This document shows, in pieces, positions 1 to 11,190 of a DNA stretch of 64,000 nt (position 1 is its first letter; each line of letters begins with the position of its first letter). The position numbers and the translations under genes are program-made. Where the stretch lies: contig JAJKFL010000006.1 of the NCBI GenBank assembly GCA_021186555.1, positions 28,517,478 to 28,581,477 on the forward strand. The letters run 5' to 3'. The notes beneath the pieces were generated by a model. It was not told where the DNA came from. It did no database searches and saw only the letters and a program-made list of their open reading frames with translations. Source of the stretch: Reticulitermes speratus (lineage: Eukaryota > Arthropoda > Insecta > Blattodea > Rhinotermitidae).

Positions 1-462
1 CACTGTTGTAAGTGGCCGTGGACTAAACAGGTTCCTCGCATTCCACATGCCGAATCTCACGTCACTTTTCCATACCTTACGCCGTACCGAAGGATCAGTC
101 CAAGTCCGAGGCTTATGAAATGTTTTGTAACATGGTAAGTTTTTACGACGACGAGTTGTTAGCACCTCGCCCGACCCCGAGCTGGACGACCACACACTGT
201 CGGCAGTCCACGACTGCATATTCAATATATTCGCAGCCACCCTCCATGCAGAAGACAGTTCTTCCATCCGCAACCTGAGGGCGCGCCATGCCGTGGTGAC
301 AGGGACCTACTTATCACAGCAGCCACTTAGGTATGCGGTACTATTCTTTGGTTGGCAGCTTAGCCAATCGCAAGGTCTCTTCCATCACAGCGGAAGAAAA
401 GCAGCAAAACGCTGTCATACGTTCAGGCCTGGAGTGAGATTTAGACCTGACATTCCAGTGTA
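1..462 (+). pseudogene. Frameshifted repeat-derived reading frame
   Basis: This is a GC-richer, coding-like block at the window edge. Around positions 99-178 one frame reads KSEAYEMFCNMVSFYDDELL and continues APRPTP. The sense then moves to the next frame (ELDDHTLSAVHD, FAATLH, SSIRNLRARHAVVTGT) and stays open to about 462, so there is one frameshift near 178. Another frame is open from base 1 to about 135. No start codon or domain is recognised. From memory, similar strings occur in many predicted proteins of cockroaches and termites, which suggests an interspersed repeat and not a host gene. That is recall and was not checked. The element runs off the left edge. Confidence 0.4.
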
Positions 463-900
463 ACACGTGTTACTCTATCGCAGCAAATGCAAGCAACAGC
501 AGGACCTGATCACACAGTGCGGAACCCTAATCCATAACACCAAGACTAGACCCGTAATCCACAAAAACATCTTTATACATCCTTAAAAATACATACAAGA
601 ATAACACTACAACGAATGCATTAACTCCAGTTACATTCGACATTATTTTAACAGTGTTTACCACCTCATGAAGAAATATGAATTACATGTTGACAGAATT
701 ATTTCCGTGATAAATTAGAGAAGTGAAAACACACACAAACAAAATCCTAATAAAGGTAAAAAAGGTAAAAGGTAAAAAGGTAAAAAAGGCCCACTAGAGG
801 CTGTTGCAACTTGAAGATGGGGAAACCTCAGTTTTTGTACGTTTCAGATGCAAGTTAGTTCGTCTGAAATATCGCTAGCTACAGAGCGGACATGACGTCA
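463..900. other. Non-coding stretch with a GGTAAAA-rich tract
   Basis: There is no gene here. Positions 757-789 hold an imperfect (GGTAAAA)n tract, the reverse complement of the CTTTACC tails that end SINE families B, D and E. It is followed by GCCCACTAGAGGCTGTTGC (788-806), which resembles the 3' end of SINE-A. It may be a remnant of one or two SINEs. Confidence 0.35.
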
Positions 901-911
901 CATCTAAACTA

Positions 912-2210
912 TTGGTAGTAACTCCTAATGTTCGAACATATAGGTATGGACAAGATGACGGGGTGTGTCTAACGGAGTGCGACGTTCAGTCAGTGATAAT
1001 TTTTGCAGTAATAACCATTAGAAGTAGACGTTTCAAGAGCAATAGTGATAGTGCAAACACAGTAACAACAGGATCGACAATAGCACGAGCAGATGCAGCG
1101 ATAATGGCAATAATCCCGATAATCATGGAAACAACAGACACAACACAACACAACAACAATAAACACAAGAGTTGCTTTGCTCATTCATTGTGTCCGGCAG
1201 TCAATTAGTATCTTATTGAACACTGCACAAAGCTGGAACCAATGAAGAGCCTCCCTCCCCGTCACTGTGCTGTAAACAACAAATCCACATAATGACATGT
1301 GACAGGACATTAATCAAGTTGTGGTCAAATAAAAGTCATCAATTAGTTTGAATTATATCACAGTTGGCAGTATGTGAAAGCAAGGTAAATTTAGAGAGGC
1401 TAGTGGGAATTCTCGATTAGCATACGTACGAGTAACTCGTTAGATTTGCTCTAGTAACCCAGCCATTTAAATCTTCAGAGCAAGAAAATTTTATTTAAAA
1501 CTGTCAAAAATGATAGAAAATGTGATAAAATTAAACCTCTGTTTATTGCAGTGTGATCTTAGTCGGGACGCCTTCAAAATAAAGAATGAAAAGTGTACTC
1601 AACATATTGTAAAGTGTTTATGCGTTGTTGTGCACATTATTAGCCCTAATGTTCAGTTGTTGCAGATGCAAGTCCATCAACGCCCGTAAAACAGCTTGCG
1701 TATGGCCAATCGTACTATCCATAACACATTGTTGGCCAATAATCATAAATTTTCTCATTTTATTTACATAAATTGGAGACACAAGGGGAAAAACTTGATA
1801 ACTGACATTAGCTCTGTTATAAGACACCAACAAAATCTTGAACGAAGCACTATAAATGGGTTTCAAAGTAGGGTAGCATCACGCTCTACGACTGTCTATT
1901 GTGGTTTGCGGGCTTCAAAAATATCTGTGCTCCAATAAAAATAAAAGATAATTACATTCTTTTCAAATATCCACTCCATTTTAAATGTCAAATAATTAAA
2001 CTTCTATTCGGTTGCAAAGAGCATAAGAATATAGTAAATGTGAACGTTATATATTAGCGAAACGTTAAAATTAGATCCTTGTTTAAATCCACTCCAAGTC
2101 AAAGTCGTTCATTTTGATATCCAAGCAAGGTACTCATAACTTCATTTTAAACATCCCATTGTGTTGTAGCCTATAGCATTATAAATTATGATGCAACTGC
2201 CTTCAACACA
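912..2210. other. No recognisable feature
   Basis: AT-rich sequence with short open frames on both strands. The frame at 912-1208 is rich in low-complexity ACA/CAA triplets and has no domain I can name. I see no RNA gene or repeat boundary. Confidence 0.5.
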
Positions 2211-2216
2211 AATGTC

Positions 2217-2480
2217 TATTAAAATTGCTATTAGACCTTTAGGGTATATGGCAACATATTTCGACCAACATTTAGGTCATCTTAAGGCCAATGTTTTACA
2301 TAAAATAAATTAAAATTGCACGCTTAACTTATATTTTGATAGAGTGAGATTCCAGTCTATCAACACATAAGTTAAACAAGCAATTGTAATTTATTTTATG
2401 AAAAATATTGGCCTGAAATGACCTAAATATGGATCGAAACTTATTGCCATATATACTAAAAATCTAATAGAAATATTAAT
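2217..2480. repeat. Foldback element with two hammerhead-like cores
   Basis: Two diverged arms of about 117 bp (2217-2333 and 2364-2480) are inverted copies around a 30-base centre. Each arm carries a hammerhead-like core. On the minus strand at 2247-2292 the order is GGC, CUUAAGA, GACC...GGUC, GAAA, UAUGUU, GCC. Stem I (GGC/GCC) and stem II (GACC/GGUC) both pair, and the conserved G5 has become U. On the plus strand at 2404-2452 the copy is GGC, CUGAAAU, GACC...GGAUC, GAAA, CUUAUU, GCC. Both look catalytically decayed. A Penelope-like or retrozyme origin is inferred from the motif. Confidence 0.55.
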
Positions 2481-2499
2481 AAATATTTATGTCTACGGT

Positions 2500-3650
2500 A
2501 ATTACATACTAATTGGTAACAAGGTACTTATGGCGAACTGCATGCAGTTTATTTAAAGCCTCCCGGGACATTACATCTTGTCGATTGGTAACGATATACC
2601 ACATACCACATACATATATGTCACATCCCACAACACCTGTATTTCATCAACAGTACTGTAACAACCCCAAATCTCGCTGGGGAAATTGATTGTTTTCCTC
2701 TCCGTTTTTGGGAGTTCTTACATGCAAACATAGATGTAGCTGGCAAAGTACACTTAATTGTGGGTGATATACTGGGATAGAGATTTCGTATACTTTTCCT
2801 CTTCAGGATCAAAGGGACGAGATCCAGACATATTCCCTGCAGCGTGATGGGAGGAAATGGTAAATGGTATTCTCTTTGTGTTACGTTAATTTCCGCCCTT
2901 TCATTATTGTTTGATGTGCACTAAACATACTTTCACTGGATGTTCCATGCAACGTTTCTTAAATAATTTAACCCAGTCCTCTGGAACGTAAAATAAACAG
3001 AATTTTAAAAACAGTATCTTATTCTTCGCTTTCACGTAATTTATGACATGGTATTCACAGTCTGATGAAATATATGTTTGAGGTTTCGTGTAAGTCTTCT
3101 TCAGATATCTCAGATGATTTACTAGCATCGCTTTTTCTTCTTTTTTTTTGAACACAAAATTTACTTTTACGTTCTTTTATGGGTCATTTTGTGTGGACTA
3201 ACATTATCATCTGTTACACTCATACTCACATATATTTTTCTTTGTCCATTTCTGAAAATCATTCGTTTCTGGGGGAATGCTCTTATTATATGAAGAAAAA
3301 TAAGGCAACTATGGAATTTGAGGTAGCCATGGCGGTGAGGGTGAGAGACCATTAACCAAAATATATGGGAACTCATACAAGAAGTCGGCAAGATTAACAT
3401 GACTGTCAGAGAATTGTAAGTATCCCTTTAGTGGAGAAAGTTGTGGCGAAATACTTGGCCTTTTGAAGAGTGACATCTTCATAAATTCTACATAAAAGTT
3501 TGGTTTATACTTCACAGAGAAGGCAGTCTGTGTCCACTATCAACCCCAGTCTGTTAATTATGCTTAGCGGAATAACCGTTGCTTGTTTTGAGAATCGTAC
3601 CAAATACGTAGGCCTAAATACAATGTGCAGACAAAATTCAGTTTTATAAT
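2500..3650. other. No recognisable feature
   Basis: AT-rich non-coding sequence. Minus-strand frames of 60-105 codons (for example 2904-3155 and 3564-3878) have no recognisable domain. The last of these runs antisense through the LINE fragment that follows. Confidence 0.45.
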
Positions 3651-3671
3651 GCTACAGCACATGATATACAT

Positions 3672-3932
3672 AAGGGGAGAATAAGGTGGGCAGGTCTTGT
3701 CCAGAGAATGCCGGAAACAAGAAGTGTCAGGAAAGTGTTTTTTAGGAAAACCTGATGGGAGAAGAGGTAGATCCAGGAAAAGATGGCTAGATGACTTAGA
3801 GGAGGACCTCAGAAAGCTAGGAGCCAAAGGATGGAGAAGGAAGGCTGAGGACCGAGAGGAATGGAGGCATGTGGTCAAGAAGGCCGAGGCCCTACGTGGG
3901 CTGTAGCGCCGACCAGAAGAAGAAGAAGAAGA
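3672..3932 (+). mobile_element. 5'-truncated LINE, 3' end only, with target duplication
   Basis: The fragment encodes the C-terminus of a non-LTR retrotransposon protein. RIRWAGLVQRMPETRSVRKV is read in one frame. After a slip in the T run near 3738 the other frame gives GKPDGRRGRSRKRWLDDLEE, then DLRKLGAKGW and REEWRHVVKKAEAL. A short 3' end (TGTAGCGCCG) and a (GAA)n tail close it. The 13-bp string ACATGATATACAT flanks it exactly at 3659-3671 and 3933-3945, so both boundaries are fixed. The same 3' end (TTGTAGTGCCG plus a triplet tail) closes the larger LINE at 44-45 kb, implying related families. It lacks endonuclease and reverse transcriptase and cannot move itself. Confidence 0.85.
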
Positions 3933-4291
3933 ACATGATATACATTGTTGCCCTTGGGTTTAAAATGTCAAGTGTAGACCAACATGGCGATCCACATTTT
4001 AAAATAAAACACCTTTCAAATATCTGCACCTACGTTATAAACAAGTCTGTCATGTTGAGAGACAGCAAAACTTGAAAAAATCATATTTGAGACAAATATA
4101 GCTCAGAAATCTAAGCTTATAATATAAAAATCTTCTACTGTGTCGTTAACTGCAGAGAAACTTGGAGCATTAAAAAATCCCTCCTTCTTAGAAATCTGCG
4201 ATTACTTTCTAAACAACATTCTCTTCGTTACAAACTCATGTAACACCAAAAAATGCACTACTCTATGTTTGTTCGCACTATCTTTTACATA

Positions 4292-4335
4292 TCTCCTACA
4301 TGTTTCGGCGTTATATCACGTCATCTTCATGGAGC
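4292..4335 (-). ncRNA. Hammerhead-like motif (core C3 changed)
   Basis: On the minus strand the order is CUCC, AUGAAGA, stem II, GAAA, CAUGUA, GGAG. CUCC and GGAG pair as a four-base stem I. Stem II (GACGU/ACGCC) pairs at four of five positions. ACAUGU is the palindromic minimal stem III, and cleavage would follow GUA. The conserved C3 has become A, so activity is doubtful. The flanks give no clear element boundary. Confidence 0.5.
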
Positions 4336-4978
4336 AGGCACCAAAGTTTCTGTAAAACGTACAACAATAAAACGATGTCACAATAGGCGTAAAAACGTTG
4401 TGATATAAATAGTGCAGAATATTACAGGTGTTTAGTTAAAATAGACTACACAAATGTAATATAATAGTGTTGGTCAAAATGTAATGAAGTTTGTTTGTTA
4501 AAACAGTTAGAAATTATATATGCTTACGTTTTAACTAACTGTTTGCGTCAAACATCAGCAAGCTTAAAGCACTCACCTCACGCTTGAACAAAGACTTTTG
4601 TCGCTCTACACGCAGTCTGAACCACAGGTAATATCAATCGAGTCTTCAAATAACAGCGTGACAATTTAAGCAGGCCATGTGCTAGCATTCCTCATGTCGC
4701 AGCGGCTCACCACGTTACATGGCAGGCATTTAGAAACACTGGAGAACACCTTTTTCCGTCTGTAGCCCATACAGAGAGATGTAGCTGATCTAACTGAGAA
4801 ACTACCTCTGCACTTTATGGAATAAAAAATACCCTTAAACATGAAGGTACAACATGTTATTAAACATTTGGCAATGCAGATACTCTGTGCTACGATGTAC
4901 TGTTAACTTATAAGCACTTTATCCCTCACTATTAAAGTCGTCGTCATGTTTAACGTGACAGGCAAGCTACGTATAAAG

Positions 4979-5327
4979 CAGGGGTGGCCAAACTTGCTTA
5001 ACGTAAGAGCCACATACGATAAACTTCAGATGTTTTAGTGCCGCAAGACATGAACAAATATTACACACACCTTTTTATTGTTACATGGACATTTTGTTAC
5101 AAAAAATTCTTAAATATATTTACTCACCATGAACATTAAACTTACGTTTTAATCCAGTGGACTCTCAGTTTATACCTGGTAAATAATTATAAAGCTTGAA
5201 AATTTTTTATTTACCTTTTATATGAACTGTAATGCAAAAAGGAGCTCAGCCAACATATCTCCGCGAGCCGCACATTATATGTCAAAGAGCCGCATGTGGC
5301 TTGCGAGCCGCGGTTTGGTCACCCCTG
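4979..5327. mobile_element. hAT-type MITE with 8-bp target duplication
   Basis: The left terminus is CAGGGGTGGCCAAAC (4979-4993) and the right is GTTTGGTCACCCCTG (5313-5327): a 15-bp terminal inverted repeat with one mismatch. The host octamer GTATAAAG is duplicated exactly at 4971-4978 and 5328-5335. An 8-bp duplication and a CAGGGGTG terminus are standard for hAT superfamily elements. The 349-bp interior has no transposase frame, and contains GAGCCGCA repeats near the right end. It is non-autonomous and looks fairly young, given the perfect duplication. Confidence 0.9.
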
Positions 5328-5339
5328 GTATAAAGTAAC

Positions 5340-5960
5340 ACTGAGGTCCGCTCGCGTGATGGTTATGCCTCCTTGCCTACCCTAACAGCGTGATACGAAT
5401 TCACTCGAAGAGAGTGCTGGTATGGCGTATTGATGTCTCCGACAACAATAAACAGAACGCACACAGGTCTTCATGTAAATTGCCCAGAAGTCACTGCGAA
5501 AAACCCACGTAAAAAAGTCACTCCTCTCTGTCTGCTACTGCAGGGGACAGTCACAGAAATACGAAAATACGCTCTGTTCGGAGGCTGTGTAAAAATCCTC
5601 GTCTATACACAGGCCACCCTTCTGCTGAGGTTGCATGAGAACAACACAAACACAATCACTGTGTAAACCACGACAATACACAAACCATCGAGTGGTGCTT
5701 GTGAAGCCAGAGTTGTGTGTGCGGAGGTAAAAAGAAATCCCACGACAACATAAAGACCATTTGCTCTCCGTCTGGAAAACTGGAAATTCTTAGGCCAAAA
5801 CAATAATATATCTGGTTATCTGCTGAAAAAAGTTGTAAATGCCGGTAAATATGTTCATGCGTTAAGAAACGGTCATAGAATAAAATATGAGATATAACAG
5901 AAATGAAAAATAAATGAGGAAATTACGCACATAAAGATTAGGAAATCTGATTTCAATAAG
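5340..5960. other. No recognisable feature
   Basis: Short overlapping frames (5430-5666 plus, 5603-5803 minus) have no identifiable domain. The sequence separates the hAT MITE from the first SINE-A. Confidence 0.4.
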
Positions 5961-5973
5961 GTAAACGTCAAAA

Positions 5974-6243
5974 AGCCGATCCCAGTGGCCGTGCGGTCTA
6001 AGGCGTGGGTCTTCGGCCGCTCGCTTACTAGGATCGTGGGTTCGAAACCCACCGGGGGCATGGATGTCTGTCTCTTGTGAGTGTTGTGTGTTGTCAGGTA
6101 GAGGTCTCTGCGACGAGCTGGTCACTCGTCCAGAGGAGTCCTACCGACTGTGGTGTGTCTCAAAATGTGTGTGACCATGAAACCTCGACGAAACGAGGAG
6201 GCCCAGGCCCATATAAGGCTGTCGAGCCATAGGTGGGGAAAAA
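5974..6243 (+). mobile_element. SINE-A copy 1 (tRNA-Leu-like head)
   Basis: The head has a pol III box A (TGGCCGTGCGGTCTAAGGCG) and box B (GGGTTCGAAACCC), arranged as in tRNA-Leu. A body follows (CTCTTGTGAGTGTTGTGTG, then GTCCAGAGGAGTCCTACC), ending in GGCTGTCGAGCCAT and an A-rich tail. The 11-bp string AAACGTCAAAA flanks it at 5963-5973 and 6244-6254. This full-length, lightly diverged copy is a good reference for the family. Confidence 0.9.
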
Positions 6244-6663
6244 AAACGTCAAAAGAGAATAAGTGGGTTTACTTGGAAAACGTGGCATGTCGAAAGAATT
6301 CACTGTCAGTTTTTTTCCATTCCATCCGTCTGCATACGCGTATGAATTACGAGTATTCGCCCCATATTTAGTGTACTAGGTTTTCATTGCATTTGACATC
6401 CTACGTTCCTGTAACGTTTCTTTAATCAAATTCTGTATCTTGCTACTATGTATAACAAAATTACACAAAGACACGCTTGCGTCTGAACACGTCATTAAGC
6501 ACGTAAAAACTTGAACATTTTAAAGAAAATGGTGCAGACATTACTATACAAATACAACAGTAGAAACCAACGACGAAGCAAATTATCCAAGGTGATTTAT
6601 TGCCACTTAGAACTCTCGAACTGGTCCTGAGTAGCGTGACTGAAGTGCTTCGATAGTTTCTCC

Positions 6664-6704
6664 GTTCCACCTGAAGATGGAAGTATAGTAGGTTGAAACA
6701 ACAA
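6664..6704 (+). ncRNA. Degenerate hammerhead-like motif
   Basis: CUGAAGA (6671-6677) is followed by a stem II region and GAAAC (6695-6699), but the next bases are AAC in place of GUC, so no cleavage site remains. It resembles the motif at 45.64 kb (CCTGAAGATGGAAGTA in both). It directly precedes the 5' end of a GCGCGTTCGC-family repeat. Confidence 0.35.
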
Positions 6705-7234
6705 TAAACAAGAATGGCAATTTCGTACAAACGTAATATTGAGGTGCGTTCGCGTAACCATTGTTACCGTGAAAAGACAATAAGTTTTACATGTTCTGAG
6801 TGTGTGTCTGTTGCCTTAGTTATCTAGCACGCAATGCGCATGCGCCGTATTATATTGTCATCTGTGGCCTGTCTTGCTCTACTGTATTTTTCCTCATTAT
6901 CTTATAAACGGCACGATTTTCGAAAAAAAAAGTGTTATTGAACTTAAAATATGAGTCTTGATTTTTTTTACAACTTTTGTCTGAAACATTTCTCATTCTA
7001 AGAAGAACTGAGCAACATATATGTACATACGTATTCATGTAAAGTACCCGTTATTCTTGTCAGATTTTAATGAAACTTGAATGTTCTCGATAGAGTTTCG
7101 AAAAATATTCAAATATAAAATTTCATGAAAATCCGTCCAATGAGAGCCGAATTATTCCATGCGACGAACAGACAGACAGACAGGCATGACAAAGCTAATA
7201 GCCGGTCTTCGCAATTTTGCGAACGCGCCTAAAA
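6703..7234 (+). repeat. GCGCGTTCGC-family repeat, copy 1
   Basis: This non-coding repeat of about 500 bp occurs eight times in the window. Landmarks in order: GAGGTGCGTTCGCGTAAC (6741), the perfect palindrome GCGCATGCGC (6836-6845), TTTTTCCTCATTATCTTATA, AAGTACCCGTTATTCTTGTC, AAAATCCGTCCAATGAGAGC, an (ACAG)n run, and GCAATTTTGCGAACGCGCCT ending at 7230. GCGTTCGC and GCGAACGC near the ends form inverted subterminal repeats. Comparison with other copies extends the 5' end to a CAAGACAGGCAAT-like block (here 6703-6718). I find no ORF and no clean target duplication. Confidence 0.75.
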
Positions 7235-7239
7235 GTTGA

Positions 7240-8800
7240 CCACACATTCCTTCACATTTTTAATGCACTTACTACTGCCCGAATACCACATATTTCCGTC
7301 AGATTATAGCGTTCAGCAAAAGAGGAATTTGACCGAAGGCTCTACTGGTGAACAAACTACTAGGGAGAAATTTCTTATGCTGTTTAATGCATATTAGAAT
7401 AACTAAACTGTGGCTAATAAATAGATTCTATGTTACCAGTTATTCTAATTCCTTCACAGGGTAGGGTCTATGCTTTCTGACACGTTCCGATTGAGAATTC
7501 ATAAATATTTAAGCGTTTCGCGCCATCTTTAACCAGTTTATATTGAAGCAATTTTAATTACGCCTGCTACATTGAATTCTGTCTTATACAAGAAATACTT
7601 AAACCCCGTCAAAATGCAGCGCGTTTATAGACGAGTTTACAGGAAGCTCTTCTTAAACAGACCCCGAGTTATTTTCAGTTAAAATTACAAATAAGAAACA
7701 TTAAGATGTGTCATTGTTAAAATTAAAGCTAAAAATAAAGTGACGTGGTCATTCCTCAGCTCCAGAAAGGACTTACATGGTTAAAAACTCCTTCATGTTT
7801 TTAAGTTTAAATGTTGCAATTTAAAACGTTTTTCTGCATTTTCCTGATTCATGTATTCCTTTGTGTTCGGTAATGTAGCCGTACATGTCTGTGACTGATT
7901 TTGACAATTTACTGTAGCATCGTGTCCGGTCAGTAGTACTCGTTCCCCGCACGATTGGCACACTATCTGTATCACTTTATGTTGATACTATAGGCCCAGC
8001 ATACGAGATTATTGACAATATGCCTATTATTCGCAGCTCTGAGGGTATTTTAATCATAATTTTGTAACAGCAATTTCCTTTACTATCAAACACCTAAATA
8101 TTGCTGTTTAAGTATTAGCCCCTGACAATGGCAAACCAGATGGTCGAAAGCTATAGGTTATTTAAAACTTCATACACTTTCAACGCATGTTTTACAATAA
8201 ACTTTCCTAAGACCAGTTGCGTTTTCAAACATTTCTGTATTCGATGCATACATTACGTTTGCTTGGTAAGTCACCGTGTAATGATATACGACTACGTAGA
8301 AAATACACAAAAGAAAGTGTTTCAAGGAATTTAAGAAAGGTCAAATGGCAACACGTTTCTGCGAATCCAGCTCACATGTTTAAAGTCGCTCTTAACAAAA
8401 ATGAGGTAGATCACGATATTCTGGGATGTGACACCGTGTAGTTACCTCCGTATCCCTGGCACCTACATGCCAAATTGCACGACCTCACATCCCGGAAGCC
8501 CATTGCCCTCATATCAACCGCCGTGCGAACCTCAAACCTTATTCTAACGAAAATTTATGACTGGGGCCCACAGGAGAACAAGTAGAAGGCGGCTAGACTG
8601 CAATGTATTGAGTTCCTTCAGTAACTTCACATATAATGGCAATATTTTAATTGTCGTACATTTTCTCAGTAACTCCATATCTGTGTGGCTTTTAAGTTGA
8701 AGTGTCTGTCCTCATTAGCTCCAGATATAAGTGTAGGTGGAAGGATAATATTAAAAAGGGTCAGACGAAAAGGGGAGACGGAACAGCGTGTTTGGTATCG
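7240..8800. other. No recognisable feature
   Basis: AT-rich DNA. Small frames at 7793-7975 (minus) and 8128-8441 (plus, two frames) show no domain I can name. Near 8725 the words RWKDNIKK echo a LINE C-terminus, but the match is too short to call. Confidence 0.4.
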
Positions 8801-8813
8801 TGCCTAGGTTACG

Positions 8814-9024
8814 GAATGGACGTCCGAGGAATCCTGGTTCTATTTCTGGCAAGAGCAGAGGGGCGCTTTTTTCCGGAGGCAAAGTTGGGGGAGGGGGGGA
8901 GACGTGAAAATGATCACTCACCTCCGTCTTGTAAAGAGCTTAAGAACGAGTCCAGCTATACGGCCACCCCCTCCTCCCACACGCCTTCACGACATGCAGA
9001 GGGACACTTTTACTTTAACTTAAA
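8814..9024 (+). mobile_element. SINE-E copy 1 (3' part, diverged)
   Basis: It shares a 3' block with copies at 32.2, 48.3 and 59.8 kb: AGCTATAC, a C-rich stretch, ACACGCCTTCACGACATGCA, and an end in ACTTTTACTTTAACTT. The 5' tRNA-like part is not readable. Called only by comparison with the other copies. Confidence 0.45.
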
Positions 9025-9107
9025 GGAAAAGTTGGTGATTGTGGTTGTGGTAGGGCTGAGTGGAAGATTATTGTGACCGGTGTAATGACATTCATGTTCC
9101 GTACATG

Positions 9108-9245
9108 GGGATGGACGGGAAGACGAAGTAAGCAGCAACTGGGTAAATTTAAGGAAAGGAGAAGACAACTGGAAATTGAAAGAGAAAGCACTAGATCGCA
9201 CTCTCTGGAGAACTGATTTTGTTAGGGGCAATGGACTTGTCGTTA
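9108..9245 (+). pseudogene. LINE C-terminus remnant (ALDRTLW type)
   Basis: The sequence ACGGGAAGACGAAGTAAGCA, then CTGGAAATTGAAAGAG and GCACTAGATCGCACTCTCTG, matches the better copy at 61.0-61.2 kb (TGRRGRRRKQLLDDLK, YWKLEQEALDRTLWRT). It has lost frame. A GAT/GAC microsatellite follows at 9261-9310, as a LINE tail would. Confidence 0.6.
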
Positions 9246-9257
9246 AGACAGACTACG

Positions 9258-9310
9258 TGGTGGTGATGATGATGATGATGATGACGACGACGACGACGAT
9301 GATGACGACA
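9258..9310 (+). repeat. GTG/GAT/GAC trinucleotide microsatellite
   Basis: Runs of GTG, GAT and GAC triplets lie just downstream of the LINE remnant, probably grown from its 3' tail. Confidence 0.85.
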
Positions 9311-10006
9311 TGGCACGATGTACACTGACCAGCTCAGCGACTATCAGTTTTCCAAGAAGTACTCTACTGCGTTAAGTTAGTCGGATGTAGGCCAATCTTC
9401 CGCGCTACGAGGTGTGGCTAGGTCACGTATTTATGCTATATTGTAAAAGTATTAAACCGCGAATATAAACTTCCACAAAAATAAAATTAACAAAACATAC
9501 ACAATATAGTGACCCAATGAAAAGCGAGAATCCCTGCATCACTTCATAGACAATAATGAAGTAATGCGGATTGCAGTAGATGACCGGAAGCTTCGAGTTT
9601 CGACGTTGGTAAATGCATATTGAATAACACGTGCCTTTACAAAATGAAAAAGCGAGTTCTGAAACAGAAGGGCAAGCTTGTCAGATATAATGTCGTCTTT
9701 TAATTGCAACATTGCAGCTCATGGTAATGTAAATGGCCATCTCATGTTCACACGACCTCTCCCCGTTCACCAATGAAGTGAGAATGGGCAGCAGCGTGTT
9801 TCCACGTATTTTCATCCTCCGAACCGCACCCAAACGTACATATGAAAAAATTAAACTCTGGTTAAATAAACGAATCAATAAATATGTATGTTTCCATAAA
9901 ATAATGCCTGTATGTAAAACATGTAACTGACAAGAGAGAAATATAAGTCTACCCTGACCTGCATACAGCAGGGTAAACATATTTATAAATTATACTTCAG
10001 TCCTGC

Positions 10007-10266
10007 GCCGATCCCAGTGGCCGTGCGGTCTAAGGCGTGGGTCTGCGGCCGCTCGCTTACTAGGATCGTGGGTTCGAATCCCACCGGGGGTATGGATGTC
10101 TGTCTCTTGTGAGTGTTGTGTGTTGTCAGGTAGAGGTCTCTGCAACGGGCTGATCACTCGTCCAGAGGAGTCCTACCGAGTGTGGAGTGTCTAACAGTGT
10201 GATCGTGAAGCGTCGAAAAATGACGAGGCCTAGGCCCCCTAAGGGCTGTCGAGCCATTAAAAAAAA
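10007..10266 (+). mobile_element. SINE-A copy 2
   Basis: Full-length, with box A TGGCCGTGCGGTCTAAGGCG and a perfect box B (GGGTTCGAATCCCACC), ending in GGCTGTCGAGCCAT plus oligo-A. Target duplications: ACTTCAGTCCTGC (9994-10006) and ACTTGAGTCCTGC (10267-10279), 12 of 13 identical. It sits next to a mariner-like remnant. Confidence 0.9.
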
Positions 10267-10279
10267 ACTTGAGTCCTGC

Positions 10280-10580
10280 AGCTAGGCATACATCCATCAT
10301 CAATCATCAGCTCCATGCACACTTTAACGTGCAGTGTGTAATTGTAGCTCCTGACATTCTTCCAGTTAGCTATTGCAGTGACGTCACTTGTGAGCAGTGC
10401 ATTTTGCCTTTTACATAATTCCAGGCCTCCCTAAATAAATCTACTCAATTGAGGTCAGGTGGTCAAGAAGACCAGGGAATCTGTCCTCTTCTAGTCATTG
10501 GTTTATTCGCCAACTGGACTTCCGATCAATATCGCACAGCGTTACCCAAATGTGGGGAATGCTTGCTGCAAGGGATCGTG
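10280..10580 (-). pseudogene. mariner-like transposase C-terminal remnant
   Basis: On the minus strand one frame reads LGNAVRY*SEVQLANKP, then MTRRGQIPWSS*PPDLN*VD, then NYVKGKMHCSQVT. This follows the mariner (DD34D) pattern of GNAVR, IGRRGPI.W, SPDLNPLDFFLWG and VKGKVY. The PPDLN..D segment corresponds to the region of the last catalytic aspartate. The second catalytic block (QQDGAPPH in the family) appears shrunken to QQAFP. At least three stops interrupt it and no terminal repeats are visible. It is a dead, partial copy; the family assignment rests on the motif order. Confidence 0.6.
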
Positions 10581-11190
10581 GTCTGCTTCAAGACAATATC
10601 CCACAATTGTGTAGAGGCAATCAGAAATATAACAAAAACTCTAGAGAGAATATCGAAATTGGGACTACTTCTTAAATAAAAAGAAGGAACAATTCTGTCG
10701 ATAAAGATGGTTCAGTCTCGTCCGAAATTTTTTCCGAATACTATCGAATGCAAGTCACAGCTAGACCTCACTGTTGGAATCGGTTTTCAGCTTTCAGGGC
10801 TTGTCCAGATTTACACTTTCAGTTAAATAAATTGCGAAATTATGCTGGCTAAAAACTCCTATGGCGCGAAATAAAATTTCGAAACACCCGGTAATTCTGA
10901 GTCTCTCTGGGAGAGGTTCGTCACGCATTTACTCACTTTGAGAAGCTGTTTGACATCTTATGTTGACATGACGGTGTAGCTACAGGAAATATTACGGGGG
11001 AAATATGACCGAGGATATAAGTTACAGATGGGCTAAGAGGGTTTACATTTGTTCGTATAACGCTGCAAACTGAGAATTTATGCTCTTTTGATAAGGGCTG
11101 TCTGGTATTTAAGGACTAAAAACCCCCGAAACAAAGTAAATTACCTCAATCACAACTATTTTATTAGAAAATTTTATTGCTTAAGAGGGT

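Noticed and set aside
808-850. Hammerhead motif at TTGAAGATGG
   Set aside because: No GAAA-ACGU or ACAUGU partner follows at the right distance, and no stem I is seen.
5995-6060. tRNA-Leu gene
   Set aside because: The A and B boxes belong to a SINE-A head. The same sequence, body, tail and target duplications recur at nine places, and the anticodon arm does not fold as a tRNA.
6703-7234. Helitron assignment for the GCGCGTTCGC family
   Set aside because: A 3' hairpin and CTAA are present, but there is no TC start, and the base after CTAA is A in most copies where Helitrons leave T.
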